Assembly (NCBI GenBank): GCA_934511465.1
Contig: CAKSWG010000011.1
Coordinates: 1-57,372 of the forward strand
Direction: 5' to 3'
Source: an uncultured Faecalibacterium sp.
GTDB taxonomy: Bacteria > Bacillota > Clostridia > Oscillospirales > Ruminococcaceae
DNA: 57,372 nucleotides
In this document: positions 26,711 through 33,522 of the stretch, one piece after another
Layout of the letters: each line of letters begins with the position of its first letter
How positions within the stretch are numbered: position 1 is the first letter of the stretch
Notes under the pieces: model-generated
Database searches by the model: none
The model's input: the letters and a program-made list of their open reading frames with translations, nothing else
Told to the model about the DNA's origin: nothing
Program-made: the position numbers and the translations under genes

Positions 26711-28408
26711 TCAATCCGTATCCACCGCCGGGTCGGCGGCATCCGCGGCCGGCGTTTCCGGCTCTGCTGCGGGCTCGGTAACGGCGGGCTCCTCCGGCGT
26801 GACGGTGATCTGCACGCTGGGGTCTGCCGCGATATACACGGTGATCACAGTGCCCACCTCTACCCGGGTGCCGGGCTCCTCACTGGTGCGCACCACACAG
26901 CCTGCCGCATAGGAGCCATCGTTCACCACCATAAAGCAGCTGGCGATCAGGCCGCTGCTTTGCAGTGTCTGCACCGCCGCATCCTGCGTAAAGCCGATGA
27001 TGTTGGGCATTTCCGCCATCTGCGGGCCTTTGCTGACCACCAGCCGGATGGTCTCGCCCGCCTTGAGCACCGTGTCTGCATCCGGCTGCTGCTGCATGAT
27101 CTGGCCCGCCGGGGCGGTGTCGCTGTATTCCTCAGTGACGTAGAACAGGTACATGCCGGTGTACTCGCGGTTGTTCTGCACCTGTGCGTAGTCCATGCCC
27201 ACAAAGTTCGGCACAAGGTTCTGAGGTTCCAGCACCTCACTGCTGGCCGGTTCGGATGCAGGCTGCGATGCAGGCGTCTGCCCCCGGTTCTGGCCCAGCA
27301 CGCTCCACAGCGTGAGCAGGATGAGGATGGAAAGCAGGATCACGATGCCCGCCAGCAGTGCCTTTAAACTGAGCAGATGCTCCCGGCGCTCCGGCTGGGC
27401 GGCGCGCACCGGTGTTTCCGGCTTCATGGTGCGGGTAAGCTCGGCGGTGTATTCCTTGGAAGAAAGGGCCTGATACAGCTGCGGCACGGTCTGGATGCGC
27501 TCCATGGGGCGCAGGCGCAGGCCCAGCTGCAACACCTGCGAAACGTACAGCGGCAGGCTGCCGTTCACCGATTTTGCACGGGGGTTGGAGTCCGACACCA
27601 TGCGCTGCGCGGCGGGCACCGGGGCCTGCCCGCACACCATGCGGTAAAACACTGCCGCAAGGCTGTATTCGTCGGTGTAGCGGCCCTCGAACTCTGCGGT
27701 GGAATACTGTTCCGGGGCCGAGTAGCCCTCGTACAGCTGCTCGTGCAGGCCGCTGCCCGCCGTGCGCAGGCCCACCGTGGCGTAGCCCGCCAGACGGCAG
27801 CGGTCGTTCTCCATCACGCGGATGTTCTCCGGGCAGATGCCCCGGTGCACAAGGCCGATCTTGTGCATGGCGGCCACGCCCTCAAACACCGGTTGCAGCA
27901 TGGCGCAGGCAATTTCCGGGCGGACGGTGCCCACATGGTCTTCCAGCCAGCGGTCCAGCGGCGTACCGCCCAGATTTTCCAGCACGGCGTAGACGGAGTT
28001 GTTTTCCTCCACCACGTCCAGCACGGCTTCCAGCCCGGTAGCCGGGGTAATGCGCTGGATGGAGCGGTACAGGTCCGCAAAATCCATGCGCGTGGTCTTG
28101 AACAGCACCTCGCTGCCGGTTTTGGGGCGCAGCACATTGCCTGCGGTGCGCTCGGCGGTGAGGGTGACGGGCAGGTATTCCTTGATGGTCACCCGGAAAC
28201 CGCCCAAGTTCTCGGCGCCACGGTACAAAATGCCCTCGCCGTCCATGCTCACAAGCTCCCCTACGGTGTAGCGCCCGGCCAGCACAGTGCCCACCGGCAG
28301 CGTGCCGCGCGGGTTTGCCCCCGCAAAGGCTTTGCCGCAGCGCGGGCAGCTCTGCGCCGCTTCCGGCAGCGGATGCAGGCAGTAGGGACACAGGCGTTTT
28401 GCTTCCAT
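26711..28408 (-). CDS. Membrane PASTA-domain protein with a degenerate kinase domain (pseudokinase)
   Basis: Layout over 565 residues: N-terminal zinc ribbon (CPYC at 7-10, CPRC at 21-24), kinase-like domain about 46-315, one membrane helix near 346-371, then two extracellular PASTA domains and an acidic Pro/Glu/Ala tail. The VAIK Lys is kept (VTIK, K76) and so is the APE motif (SAPEQY). The catalytic loop reads HRGICPEN, with Gly190 for the HRD Asp, and the DFG triplet reads GYA. PASTA kinases sense muropeptides and lipid II; this one probably scaffolds and does not phosphorylate. ATG 28408 follows AAGGAG, and the gene lies 10 nt after the U32 gene. Confidence 0.85.
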   Translation of the reverse strand: MEAKRLCPYCLHPLPEAAQSCPRCGKAFAGANPRGTLPVGTVLAGRYTVGELVSMDGEGILYRGAENLGGFRVTIKEYLPVTLTAERTAGNVLRPKTGSEVLFKTTRMDFADLYRSIQRITPATGLEAVLDVVEENNSVYAVLENLGGTPLDRWLEDHVGTVRPEIACAMLQPVFEGVAAMHKIGLVHRGICPENIRVMENDRCRLAGYATVGLRTAGSGLHEQLYEGYSAPEQYSTAEFEGRYTDEYSLAAVFYRMVCGQAPVPAAQRMVSDSNPRAKSVNGSLPLYVSQVLQLGLRLRPMERIQTVPQLYQALSSKEYTAELTRTMKPETPVRAAQPERREHLLSLKALLAGIVILLSILILLTLWSVLGQNRGQTPASQPASEPASSEVLEPQNLVPNFVGMDYAQVQNNREYTGMYLFYVTEEYSDTAPAGQIMQQQPDADTVLKAGETIRLVVSKGPQMAEMPNIIGFTQDAAVQTLQSSGLIASCFMVVNDGSYAAGCVVRTSEEPGTRVEVGTVITVYIAADPSVQITVTPEEPAVTEPAAEPETPAADAADPAVDTD

Positions 28409-28418
28409 TTTGGTCTCC

Positions 28419-29642
28419 TTATACCGTTTTGCGCCGCAGCAGGCTCATGGGCGGCAGCTCCGGCGCAGGGATGGTGTATTTTTCCATGGCGTGGGGGGTG
28501 CTTTGCACCCGCTCACCGGCTTCGTTTGCGATCCATTCGGGGCTGAGCGGGATGCTGCGGCCATCCGGGCAGAGGGCTTCGAGCCGGTCGCCCAAGCTCC
28601 ACTTGCCGCGCTGCTGGCAGGATGCCACGCCGTTCTCCCAGCCTTCCACGGTGCCCACGAACTCCCATTCGCGGATGTAGGTGGCGCTGTCGGTGGCCTG
28701 CCGGGCCTGCTCGCGGCCAAAGTAGAAGCCCGGCGAGTAGTGGCGGTGGCTGGTGCGGGTAAGCTCCTCGTACACCTCGGCGGGCAGCTCAAAGTTGTCG
28801 TTGGCGGGGTCGGCCAAGTAGGCGTCCAGCGCCTTGCGGTAGGCGGCGGTGACGCTGGCCACATAGTAGAAGGTCTTGGCGCGGCCCTCGATCTTCAGGC
28901 TGTCCACGCCCGCCTTGCACAGCAGGTCGATGAAAGGCGCGGTGCACATATCGTTGGCGTTGAGGATATAGCTGCCGTTTTCGTTCTCGCCGATCTCGTA
29001 CAGCTGGCCCGGACGGGTCTCCTCGCTGAGGTAATACTTCCAGCGGCAGGGCTGGGCGCACTGGCCGCGGTTGGCGTCGCGGCCCGCCATGTAGTTGGAA
29101 AGCAGGCACCGGCCCGAGACGCTCATGCACATGGCACCGTGCACAAAGGCTTCGATCTCCAGCTCCGGCGGCGTTTTATCGCGCAGGATGGCAATGTCCT
29201 GCAAGGTCATTTCGCGGGCCAGCACCACGCGCTTTGCGCCCATGTTGTAGGCGGCGCGGGCCGCAGCCCAGTTGGTGATGCCGGTCTGGGTGGACATGTG
29301 CACATCGATCTCCGGCGCAAAGGTCTTGCAGGCATCCAGAACGCCAAGGTCTGCCACGATAAAGGCATCCACGCCGGCCTTGGCGGCCTCCTTGATGGCG
29401 TCGGGCAGGCGGTCGGCTTCCTCGTTGGTGGGCAGGGTGTTCATGGTCAGGTAGACTTTGCGGCCCCGGGCATGGGCGTAAATGACGCCTTCGGCCAGCT
29501 GTTCCGGCGTAAAGTTGGCCGGTGCAGACCGCATACCAAATTCGGGCAGGCCGCAGTAAACGGCATCGGCGCCGTAGTTGATGGCATAGCGCAGGCGTTC
29601 CAGATCGCCTGCCGGTGCCAGCAGTTCCGGGATTTGCAGCAT
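28419..29642 (-). CDS. Peptidase U32-family protein (TrhP/YegQ-like)
   Basis: The 407 residues start LQIPELLAPAGDLERLRYAI and hold the U32 signature EAFVHGAMCMSVSGRCLLS plus RDANRGQCAQPCRW, which supply Cys ligands. Several U32 members are now known to be Fe-S or prephenate-dependent RNA hydroxylases (TrhP makes 5-hydroxyuridine in tRNA; RlhA acts on 23S rRNA), while others were first reported as collagenases. Tail domain NGVASCQQRGKWSLGDRLEA is the usual U32 C-terminal beta domain. ATG 29642 has AGAGGA. It is the first gene of a pair with the pseudokinase. Confidence 0.85.
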   Translation of the reverse strand: MLQIPELLAPAGDLERLRYAINYGADAVYCGLPEFGMRSAPANFTPEQLAEGVIYAHARGRKVYLTMNTLPTNEEADRLPDAIKEAAKAGVDAFIVADLGVLDACKTFAPEIDVHMSTQTGITNWAAARAAYNMGAKRVVLAREMTLQDIAILRDKTPPELEIEAFVHGAMCMSVSGRCLLSNYMAGRDANRGQCAQPCRWKYYLSEETRPGQLYEIGENENGSYILNANDMCTAPFIDLLCKAGVDSLKIEGRAKTFYYVASVTAAYRKALDAYLADPANDNFELPAEVYEELTRTSHRHYSPGFYFGREQARQATDSATYIREWEFVGTVEGWENGVASCQQRGKWSLGDRLEALCPDGRSIPLSPEWIANEAGERVQSTPHAMEKYTIPAPELPPMSLLRRKTV

Positions 29643-29720
29643 AATTCAAATTCCTCTCTTTTAATGAATACCGAATTTTTATTTCTTTCGGGAAGTTCTC
29701 CTTCTCAGGTCTTGGCGGCT

Positions 29721-29853
29721 CACCCTCTCCGTCATTGCTTCGCAATGCCACCTCCCCCAAAGTGAGAGGCCTTGGCAGTACGGTCAACTTTCCGGTTTTG
29801 CCAAAGGCTCTCCCTTTGGGAGAGCTGCTGAACGAAGTGAAGCTGAGAGGGCG
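29721..29853. repeat. Family A repeat, complete copy A5
   Basis: CCTCTCCGTC, hairpin CATTGC/GCAATG, CCTCCCCCAAAGTGAGAGG; right arm GGCTCTCCC...GGGAGAGC with a GCT...AGC hairpin and GAGAGGGC. Compared with A1 the CTCCCTC arms read CTCTCC, and both arms changed together. It lies between mltG and the U32 gene. Confidence 0.75.
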
Positions 29854-29915
29854 AGGACGTTAACGGGAAACTGGGAATTATCGGTACGTTATAAAATTTC
29901 GCTTTCTATTCGACT

Positions 29916-31055
29916 TTAGCTTCCAGCATTCAGCGACCTATTCACCGCCGCTGCCTTCTGGCAGTTGGCGTTGTGTTCGCTCAGGGTGCGGGCATAGTAG
30001 TAGCTGCCCTTGAGATCGGTAACGAAGAAATAGGCGTCCTTCGCCTCCTCATCCGGCTGCGGGTGCAGCGCGGCCTTGATGGCGGCAAGGCCCGGGTTCG
30101 AGATGGGCCCCGCAGGCAGGCCCTTGCAGCTGTAGGTATCATACGCAGCCACGATGTTTTCCGGGATGTTATCCCAGCCGCCATAGTAAGGTGCCACCCA
30201 GTTCCAGAGGTAATTGTTGTCGCTGTCGCTCTGGATGTAGCTGGAGGTGTTGCTTTGCAGGCGGGGGTAGGGCGAGCCTTCGGCCAGACGGTTGCGGAAC
30301 ACCTGCGCCACGTTGGAATCCTGCGTGTTGCCGGCTTCCTCCTGCACAAAAGATGCCAGCGTGATGAGCTGCGGCAGGGTCATATCCTGCTTTTTGAGCT
30401 CCGCGTACATTTCATCCGTGATCTGTGCGTCGAACTGGGCGTAGAAGGTGGCCACATAGTTATGCACCGTATCGTCCTTCAAAAACTCGTAGGTCTCCGG
30501 GAAGAGATAGCCTTCGCACTTCATAAACCGGTCCGGCGCGTCGGCATCGTCCGGCACATACTGCCAGAAGGTATATTCCCTGAAATCGCCCTCGTTGGCC
30601 TCTTTCAGAAACGCCTCGGCGCTGCACAGGCCGGCAGCTTCCATTTTCTGGGCAATGGCAATGGCCGTGGTGCCCTCCGGGATGGTCACGCGCACCGTCT
30701 CCGCCTTGGCATAGGTGGAAAGGGCCGCAATGAGCGCATCGTATGAATATGCGCCCGTCTGCAACGTAAAATCACCATATTGCAGCTTGCTGGCCGCGCC
30801 CTTGTGCCCCACATACCAGCGGAACAGCCGGGCCGAGCGGATCACCCCCGCGTCCTTGAGCCGGTTTGCGATGGCGGCAACACCGCTGCCCTGCGGGATG
30901 CTCACAGTCACCTCGGCACCGGGTTTTCCGTTGCCGTTGATCTCGTTATATGCAAACACACCTGCCGCACCGGCGGCCAGCGCCAGCAATACCGCCAGCA
31001 CCAGCAAAACCTTCCATACACCGCCCTTTTTGCGGGTGTTTTTTTCGTGTGCCAT
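29916..31055 (-). CDS. mltG: Endolytic murein transglycosylase (MltG)
   Basis: Membrane-anchored lytic transglycosylase that cuts nascent peptidoglycan strands and so sets glycan length. A short cytosolic Lys-rich start (AHEKNTRKKGG) is followed by one membrane helix (about residues 14-35), a LysM-like region (VSIPQGSGVAAIANRLKDAGVI) and the YceG catalytic domain. The catalytic Glu lies in ASFVQEEAGN, and FRNRLAEGSPYPRLQSN is conserved. Length is 379 residues. Start ATG 31055 has AAGGA at 8 nt; the GTG at 31061 overlaps that site. Last gene of the pcrA-thyX-tmk-GNAT-mltG series. Confidence 0.9.
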   Translation of the reverse strand: MAHEKNTRKKGGVWKVLLVLAVLLALAAGAAGVFAYNEINGNGKPGAEVTVSIPQGSGVAAIANRLKDAGVIRSARLFRWYVGHKGAASKLQYGDFTLQTGAYSYDALIAALSTYAKAETVRVTIPEGTTAIAIAQKMEAAGLCSAEAFLKEANEGDFREYTFWQYVPDDADAPDRFMKCEGYLFPETYEFLKDDTVHNYVATFYAQFDAQITDEMYAELKKQDMTLPQLITLASFVQEEAGNTQDSNVAQVFRNRLAEGSPYPRLQSNTSSYIQSDSDNNYLWNWVAPYYGGWDNIPENIVAAYDTYSCKGLPAGPISNPGLAAIKAALHPQPDEEAKDAYFFVTDLKGSYYYARTLSEHNANCQKAAAVNRSLNAGS

Positions 31056-31073
31056 AAGCACCTTCCTTTTATC

Positions 31074-31889
31074 TCAGTTTTCCAGCATCAAGCGCATGTA
31101 GCTTTCGGTCACGTCAAAGGGTTCGGCGTCAAAGCGGATCATGCCGTAATCCTGCCTCGTGCCCTCGCCGAGGAACAGCGGCTGGGCTGCACCCACGGTG
31201 AGCACCGCCTTTTCCACGATCACTTCCTTCTCGCGGGCAGCTTCCATCAGCACTTCGGCAGCGCGGTCATTGTCGGCTTGCAGCTCCACGAAATAAAGGG
31301 TGTCCTCCTTGCGGAAGTAGACGCCGTAGCCGTGGCCGCTGGAAACGATGGTGGCACCGGCGGAGTAGAGGTCGCCCAGCACCACGGCCATGCGCTCCGG
31401 GCTCAGCTGCACGGTGTCGGGCCAGAAGCGCTCCCGCAGCTCGCACAGCTTTTTGGCGGTGACGGAGTCAAACTCCGCCTGACTCCACAGGTTGCGCTCC
31501 ACTTCCCGGGGCAGGCACCGCAGTGCAAACGCCCACGCAAAGCCTTTGTCCTGCAAAAGCGCAGCCTGCGCGGCACCCGTGGGCACCGCCACCGTAAAGC
31601 CTGCACCGCGCAGCTTCTGCTGGGCGCACAGGTGGTCCACAAGGCCCGCCAAGATCAGGCTGCCCTCGCCGCACAGGCCATACAAATAGGTGCCCGCGCG
31701 GCCTTGCAGCGTGACCGGCACCGCCAGTGCCACGGCGGCGATCACATCGTTTTCTTCGGCCACATAGACATTCTGCTCGCCCGCAAACTGCTCGATGGCC
31801 TTTTTGGCAAATTCCTCGGATTCGTTGCGCTGGCTCTGCCACAAAGCCAGCACCGCCGGCTTATCTTCCGGCTGCATCAGACGATACAT
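31074..31889 (-). CDS. GNAT-like N-acetyltransferase, substrate unknown
   Basis: The 271 residues begin MYRLMQPEDKPAVLALWQ, a GNAT first strand and helix. A second half with weaker GNAT resemblance (GYGVYFRKEDTLYFVELQAD) suggests a two-lobed Eis-like enzyme. A clear QxxGxG motif is missing, so acetyl-CoA binding is not demonstrated. ATG 31889 has AGGGGG at 11 nt; Met5 is an alternative start. It lies 18 nt upstream of mltG in the same direction and follows a long GC-rich hairpin. Confidence 0.6.
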   Translation of the reverse strand: MYRLMQPEDKPAVLALWQSQRNESEEFAKKAIEQFAGEQNVYVAEENDVIAAVALAVPVTLQGRAGTYLYGLCGEGSLILAGLVDHLCAQQKLRGAGFTVAVPTGAAQAALLQDKGFAWAFALRCLPREVERNLWSQAEFDSVTAKKLCELRERFWPDTVQLSPERMAVVLGDLYSAGATIVSSGHGYGVYFRKEDTLYFVELQADNDRAAEVLMEAAREKEVIVEKAVLTVGAAQPLFLGEGTRQDYGMIRFDAEPFDVTESYMRLMLEN

Positions 31890-31939
31890 CTGTCAGGATG
31901 CCCCCTCTTCTCAAGTTTTATGTTGGAACGCCGCTTCCC

Positions 31940-32053
31940 GGCTGCGTGTCGGGAGTTTCTCCAAGGACTTCCGGGAGGTGGGGCCCCGGCGCAAAGCGTT
32001 GGGGCGGGACTTGGGTCCCGGGCTGTCCGCGGAGGAATTACCGACACACAGCC
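31940..32053 (-). ncRNA. Long imperfect hairpin between tmk and the GNAT-like gene
   Basis: The arms 32053-32041 and 31952-31940 form a 13-bp stem (GGCTGTGTGTCGG with CCGACACGCAGCC, one G-T pair). Inside it, in order, GGAC/GTCC, CCGGGA/TCCCGG and GCCCC/GGGGC pair across small internal loops to make a rod of about 114 nt. No T run follows. It may be a processing or translational element, or a small RNA; it resembles no riboswitch I know. Confidence 0.45.
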
Positions 32054-32064
32054 CTCTCCGCGCG

Positions 32065-32739
32065 TTATTGTTCCAGTTTCTTTGTCACGATGCTCTGCAC
32101 CTCGGTCTGGATCTCCTCGATGCCGCGCATGGTTCCGCCCTTGGTGCAGTGCACGGCGGCCCAGCCGAGGTGCGCCGCGCAATACTCTGCGGCGCGGCGG
32201 CTGCGGGCAAGGTACTCGGTATCCTTTTCGTGCACATCCTTTTTGCTCTCGTCGCCGTGGTAGCGGGCGGTCATGAGCTGCTGGCTCACCGCCGGGTCCA
32301 CTTGCAGGTAGATCACCGCATCCGGCGCGGGAAGGCCCAGCAGGCGGAACTCAAAATCGAACAGCCAGCCCAGAAAGCTCTCCCACTGTTCCGGCGGCAG
32401 CTTGGAGCACTGGTGCACCGCGTTGGAGGTGGTGTAGCGGTCGGCGATGATGATGCCGCCTTCCTCGTAAAAGCTGCCCCAGTCCTTTTTATAGCTGGCG
32501 TAGCGGTCCACCGCGTAAAAGCTGGACGCCGCATAGGCGTTCACATCGTCGGGCTTCTCCCCGAACTGCCCGGCCAGATACATTTTGATCAGCGCGCTGG
32601 AATCGCTGGCATAGTCCGGGAAGCTCACCTCCCGCACGGCAAGGCCCTGTGCCTGCAAATGTGCGGCCAGCAGCTTTGCCTGCGTAGCCTTGCCGCTGCC
32701 GTCCAGCCCTTCCATGACAATCAGTCTGCCTTTGCTCAT
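32065..32739 (-). CDS. tmk: Thymidylate kinase (dTMP kinase)
   Basis: Phosphorylates dTMP to dTDP. The P loop is MEGLDGSGKATQAKLL (GSGKAT in place of GxGKST/GKTT, a variant seen in this kind of organism). The DR motif is ADRYTTSNAVHQ, and a Lys/Arg-rich lid follows (YHGDESKKDVHEKDTEYLARSRR). Length is 224 residues. Its ATG at 32739 overlaps the thyX stop by 4 nt (ATGA), so dTMP synthesis and its phosphorylation are translated together. Confidence 0.93.
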   Translation of the reverse strand: MSKGRLIVMEGLDGSGKATQAKLLAAHLQAQGLAVREVSFPDYASDSSALIKMYLAGQFGEKPDDVNAYAASSFYAVDRYASYKKDWGSFYEEGGIIIADRYTTSNAVHQCSKLPPEQWESFLGWLFDFEFRLLGLPAPDAVIYLQVDPAVSQQLMTARYHGDESKKDVHEKDTEYLARSRRAAEYCAAHLGWAAVHCTKGGTMRGIEEIQTEVQSIVTKKLEQ

Positions 32740-33515
32740 ACGGCTGCTCCTTCTTTGAGGGCGGCATATTTTGCACGTACCTCAGCGGTTTTGCCGCAGC
32801 ACATCCTGCCTTCCGGGCAGGGGCCGCTGACGCAGGCCGGGCCGGACTTTGCAAAAATGTGCGGTGCCACCGGGTACACCAGCGCAAACATTTGCTCGGC
32901 CAGCTCCCGGATCTCCCACTGGGCACGGCTGCAACAGCGCAGGTGGAAAAAGTTCTGCAAGCTGCGGGCGTTCATCGTGACCACCATCTTGGTCTCGCAG
33001 GCGTTGGGCAGCACAAAGCGGGCATCCTCATTGGCCTGCTTGCCTGCCTTGGCGCGGGCCTGCTTTTCGGGCATTCCCTCGGCCATCAGGCGGGCGGTGT
33101 GTCCCTCTTCCAGCTTGTGGGCAAGGTCGAGGTAGCGCTTGGCGTCCTCTTCCATGCTGGCAAGGAAGGCTGCCTTTGCTTCCGGGATGGCTTCAATCTC
33201 CGGCGGCACCACATAGCGGAAATCGTCCAGCCGCACGTAGCGCTGGCTCTGCACGCTGAAGGATGCGATGCGGTGGCGGGTGATCTGGGCCAGCAGGGTG
33301 CGGCTGACCCCCTCGATGCCAAAGGTAAAGCTGGCATGCTCGATGGGGCTGGCGTGGCCAAGGTCGCTGAGCATGGTCAGGAATTTTGCCGTCTTTTCCT
33401 CGGTCAGGCCGTCCAGCAGGTCGGTGATGTGCGCGTCGGAATAGCACAGCTTTGCCGCTGCGGCCACCACCTTTTCCGGTTCCGGGGTATGGGCGATCAA
33501 ACGAACAGTCATCAT
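32736..33515 (-). CDS. thyX: FAD-dependent thymidylate synthase (ThyX)
   Basis: Makes dTMP from dUMP using methylene-tetrahydrofolate and NADPH via FAD, without producing dihydrofolate. The diagnostic motif RHRIASFSVQSQRY (RHRxxSxxxxSxRY) is complete. LRCCSRAQWEIRELA and a Cys-rich C terminus (CVSGPCPEGRMCCGK) follow. Start ATG 33515 has GGAGGA 11 nt upstream; the neighbouring ATG 33512 is an alternative. It gives 259 residues. It lies 7 nt after pcrA and overlaps tmk, giving a DNA-replication operon. Confidence 0.94.
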   Translation of the reverse strand: MMTVRLIAHTPEPEKVVAAAAKLCYSDAHITDLLDGLTEEKTAKFLTMLSDLGHASPIEHASFTFGIEGVSRTLLAQITRHRIASFSVQSQRYVRLDDFRYVVPPEIEAIPEAKAAFLASMEEDAKRYLDLAHKLEEGHTARLMAEGMPEKQARAKAGKQANEDARFVLPNACETKMVVTMNARSLQNFFHLRCCSRAQWEIRELAEQMFALVYPVAPHIFAKSGPACVSGPCPEGRMCCGKTAEVRAKYAALKEGAAV

Positions 33516-33522
33516 AAATGTG

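Noticed and set aside
26711..28408. Annotation as an active Ser/Thr protein kinase
   Set aside because: The HRD and DFG aspartates are both replaced (HRG, GYA), so pseudokinase is the better call.
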